Positions 62,470 through 64,000 of a DNA stretch of 64,000 bases are shown here, one piece after another. This DNA comes from SCBR16-9 sp964537975 (GTDB lineage: Bacteria > Hydrogenedentota > Hydrogenedentia > Hydrogenedentales > SCBR16-9): positions 52,560-116,559 of the forward strand of contig CAZIDP010000009.1 in assembly GCA_964537975.1 (NCBI GenBank), read 5' to 3'. Position 1 is the stretch's first letter, and every line of letters starts with the position of its first letter. The position numbers and the translations under genes were made by a program. The notes beneath the pieces are model-generated. The model was not told where the DNA came from. It did no database searches and saw only the letters and a list, made by a program, of their open reading frames with translations.

Positions 62470-63990
62470 TTGAAGGTATTAGAAAAAGACAAACGGAATA
62501 CCATCAACAGAGATGAACCATTATGCATAATTGTAATTGGCGCCTCTGGTGATTTGGCGATTCGGAAAATATTCCCAGCGCTGTTCTCATTGTACTGTCA
62601 AGAACTGTTGCCAAAAGAAATTCATATTGTCGGATATGCCCGCACAGAGATGAGCAATGAAGCTTTTCAGGAGCTGGTCAACACAAAATTGACGTGTCGT
62701 TATGTCCCTGGTGAACGCTGTGATCAACTCATGGCAGAATTTTTACAGCGGTGTACCTACATTTCCGGGCAGTATGACAACCCCGAATCATTTAATCAGC
62801 TTTACGAGAAGCTACAGACTTTGGACTCAACGGGTAAGGAAAACCGGATTTTTTATATGTCCATCCCCCCCTTCTTGTTTCTGGATGTAGCGCATGCTCT
62901 TGCCGATGCAGGCTTGGTACATCGCAGCGATACAGAAGGTTGGTCCAGAGTTGTCATTGAAAAACCGTTTGGAAGTGATCGTGAAAGCTCGGATGAACTG
63001 ACCAGCAGCATGGGAAAAGTTTTTACAGAAGAGCAAACATTCCGGATTGACCATTACCTGGGTAAAGAAGTGATTCAAAACTTGATGGTGTTGCGTTTTG
63101 CCAACCTCATATTTGATCCCCTGTGGAACCGCACCCACATTGAGAATGTCCATATATCCTGGATGGAGAATCTGGGTCTGGAAGGTCGTGCCGGGTATTT
63201 TGAATCATACGGCATCATCAGAGATGTAATGCAAAATCATCTCCTGCAAATGGTCGCGCTTGTTGCCATGGAGCAACCGCTCAGTTTACATTCACAACAT
63301 GTCCGGGATGAAAAAGTTAAGGCACTACGTTCAATTTCATCGCTGCGATTGAATGACCTCGTGGTTGGTCAATACAGTGCCGGAGCATTTAAAGGTCGTC
63401 AACATTTTGGTTACCTGCAGGAAAAAGGTGTACGGCTTGATTCAATCACCCCCACCTATGCTTGTGCTGTCTTGCATATAAGAAATCGTCGCTGGGACGG
63501 TGTCCCCTTCATGATTCAAGCGGGTAAAGGGTTACATGACAGTAAAACGGAGATTCGAATCCAATTTCGAGATGTCCCGGCAAATATTTTTTCTACAGCC
63601 AGCAACGCATTGTCCAATAATGAATTGGTCATTCGCGTTCAACCTGACGCGGGAATGTCGCTGAGAATAGTCAATAAAGCACCTGGACTTGGGATAAACC
63701 TGGTCGAGAGTAATTTGGATTTGCGCTATGAAGCTGCATTTAATGCTGTGATTCCAGATGCATATGAATCGTTGTTACTGGATGTATTGGAGGGAGACAA
63801 GAGCTTGTTTATCCGCTCAGACGAGTTAGAAGCAGCTTGGGATGTTTTCACGCCTGTATTGCATCAACTCGAAAAAGAATGTATTAAGCCGGAACAATAT
63901 GAATTTGGCAGTGCAGGCCCATTGGCGGCAAAAGCATTGGCATCACGATTTAATGTAAAATGGGATGAAATTCATCACGATACTGTATAA
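62470..63990 (+). CDS. zwf: Glucose-6-phosphate 1-dehydrogenase
   Basis: A 506-residue NAD(P)-dependent enzyme oxidising glucose 6-phosphate to 6-phosphogluconolactone, the entry to the pentose phosphate and Entner-Doudoroff routes. The N-terminal IIVIGASGDLAIRKIFPAL binds the nucleotide (GASGDL). VIEKPFGSD and RIDHYLGKE carry the substrate and catalytic His. The start is TTG at 62470 with AAGGA 8 bases ahead; no ATG fits. The C-terminal fold segments YESLLLDVLEGD and AWDVFTPVL are typical. The enzyme pairs logically with the KDPG aldolase at 15190. Confidence 0.97.
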   Translation: MKVLEKDKRNTINRDEPLCIIVIGASGDLAIRKIFPALFSLYCQELLPKEIHIVGYARTEMSNEAFQELVNTKLTCRYVPGERCDQLMAEFLQRCTYISGQYDNPESFNQLYEKLQTLDSTGKENRIFYMSIPPFLFLDVAHALADAGLVHRSDTEGWSRVVIEKPFGSDRESSDELTSSMGKVFTEEQTFRIDHYLGKEVIQNLMVLRFANLIFDPLWNRTHIENVHISWMENLGLEGRAGYFESYGIIRDVMQNHLLQMVALVAMEQPLSLHSQHVRDEKVKALRSISSLRLNDLVVGQYSAGAFKGRQHFGYLQEKGVRLDSITPTYACAVLHIRNRRWDGVPFMIQAGKGLHDSKTEIRIQFRDVPANIFSTASNALSNNELVIRVQPDAGMSLRIVNKAPGLGINLVESNLDLRYEAAFNAVIPDAYESLLLDVLEGDKSLFIRSDELEAAWDVFTPVLHQLEKECIKPEQYEFGSAGPLAAKALASRFNVKWDEIHHDTV

Positions 63991-64000
63991 AAAAGAATGT

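Overview
This window looks like a chromosomal segment of a free-living, Gram-negative-type heterotroph of moderate G+C. The gene families present are a secreted Tat sulfatase, a GH78 alpha-L-rhamnosidase, uroporphyrinogen-decarboxylase-like and phytanoyl-CoA-dioxygenase-like proteins, an H-X9-DG pseudopilin, a protein with a C-terminal sorting-type tail, and a DUF1302-like porin. That mix is typical of polysaccharide-degrading PVC/Hydrogenedentota-like bacteria. The assignment is inferred from gene content only; no rRNA or other phylogenetic marker is present. I recognise no tRNA, rRNA, CRISPR array or intact prophage.

Layout. 0-2.3 kb: the end of an Fe/Mn superoxide dismutase, a SnoaL-like secreted protein, and a pair of Hsp20 chaperones behind a well-formed -24/-12 (sigma-54) promoter. 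2.3-6.6 kb: a two-gene minus-strand operon of SbcD/YhaO-like and SbcC/YhaN-like proteins whose catalytic motifs are both lost. 6.9-16.3 kb: UroD-like and PhyH-like genes, an ECF sigma/anti-sigma/periplasmic-sensor operon, a purple-acid-type phosphatase, ApaG, a sulfatase, KDPG aldolase and a lone receiver domain. 16.3-24.5 kb: a six-gene operon led by an ArsR regulator: RND/MMPL transporter, LolA-like protein, outer-membrane barrel, YgaP-like rhodanese and CoA-disulfide reductase-rhodanese. 25-29 kb: HD-GYP protein, pseudopilin and a secreted two-domain protein. 29-35 kb: an overlapping minus-strand cluster of secreted Gln-rich protein, GT2 glycosyltransferase, isoprenyl diphosphate synthase and membrane-anchored GH42-like protein.

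35-40.3 kb: alpha-L-rhamnosidase, then purH (cyclohydrolase domain only) and purD. 40.7-46.4 kb: a GNAT protein, then MarR, a three-domain LplT-PlsC-acyl-ACP synthetase fusion and an alpha/beta hydrolase, which together look like a lysophospholipid or fatty-acid recycling operon. 46.5-57.3 kb: mostly housekeeping genes (TIGR01777 epimerase, PilC/GspF, RpoN, YycJ, PocR-AraC regulator with a coupled 57-residue Cys-rich protein, MiaB, PepA, UroD-like). 57.4-62.2 kb: an accessory patch with an AT-rich SGNH hydrolase gene, a truncated nitrilase, a decayed IS4-like transposase, a beta-helix glycosidase and an IS30-like relic. The window ends with zwf.

Connections. Zwf and Eda supply two steps of an Entner-Doudoroff route. 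RpoN is encoded in the same window as a convincing sigma-54 promoter. The most unusual items are the paired SbcCD-like pseudoenzymes, the envelope-export cassette placed inside an arsR-ygaP-CoADR sulfur operon, and the stand-alone IMP cyclohydrolase.
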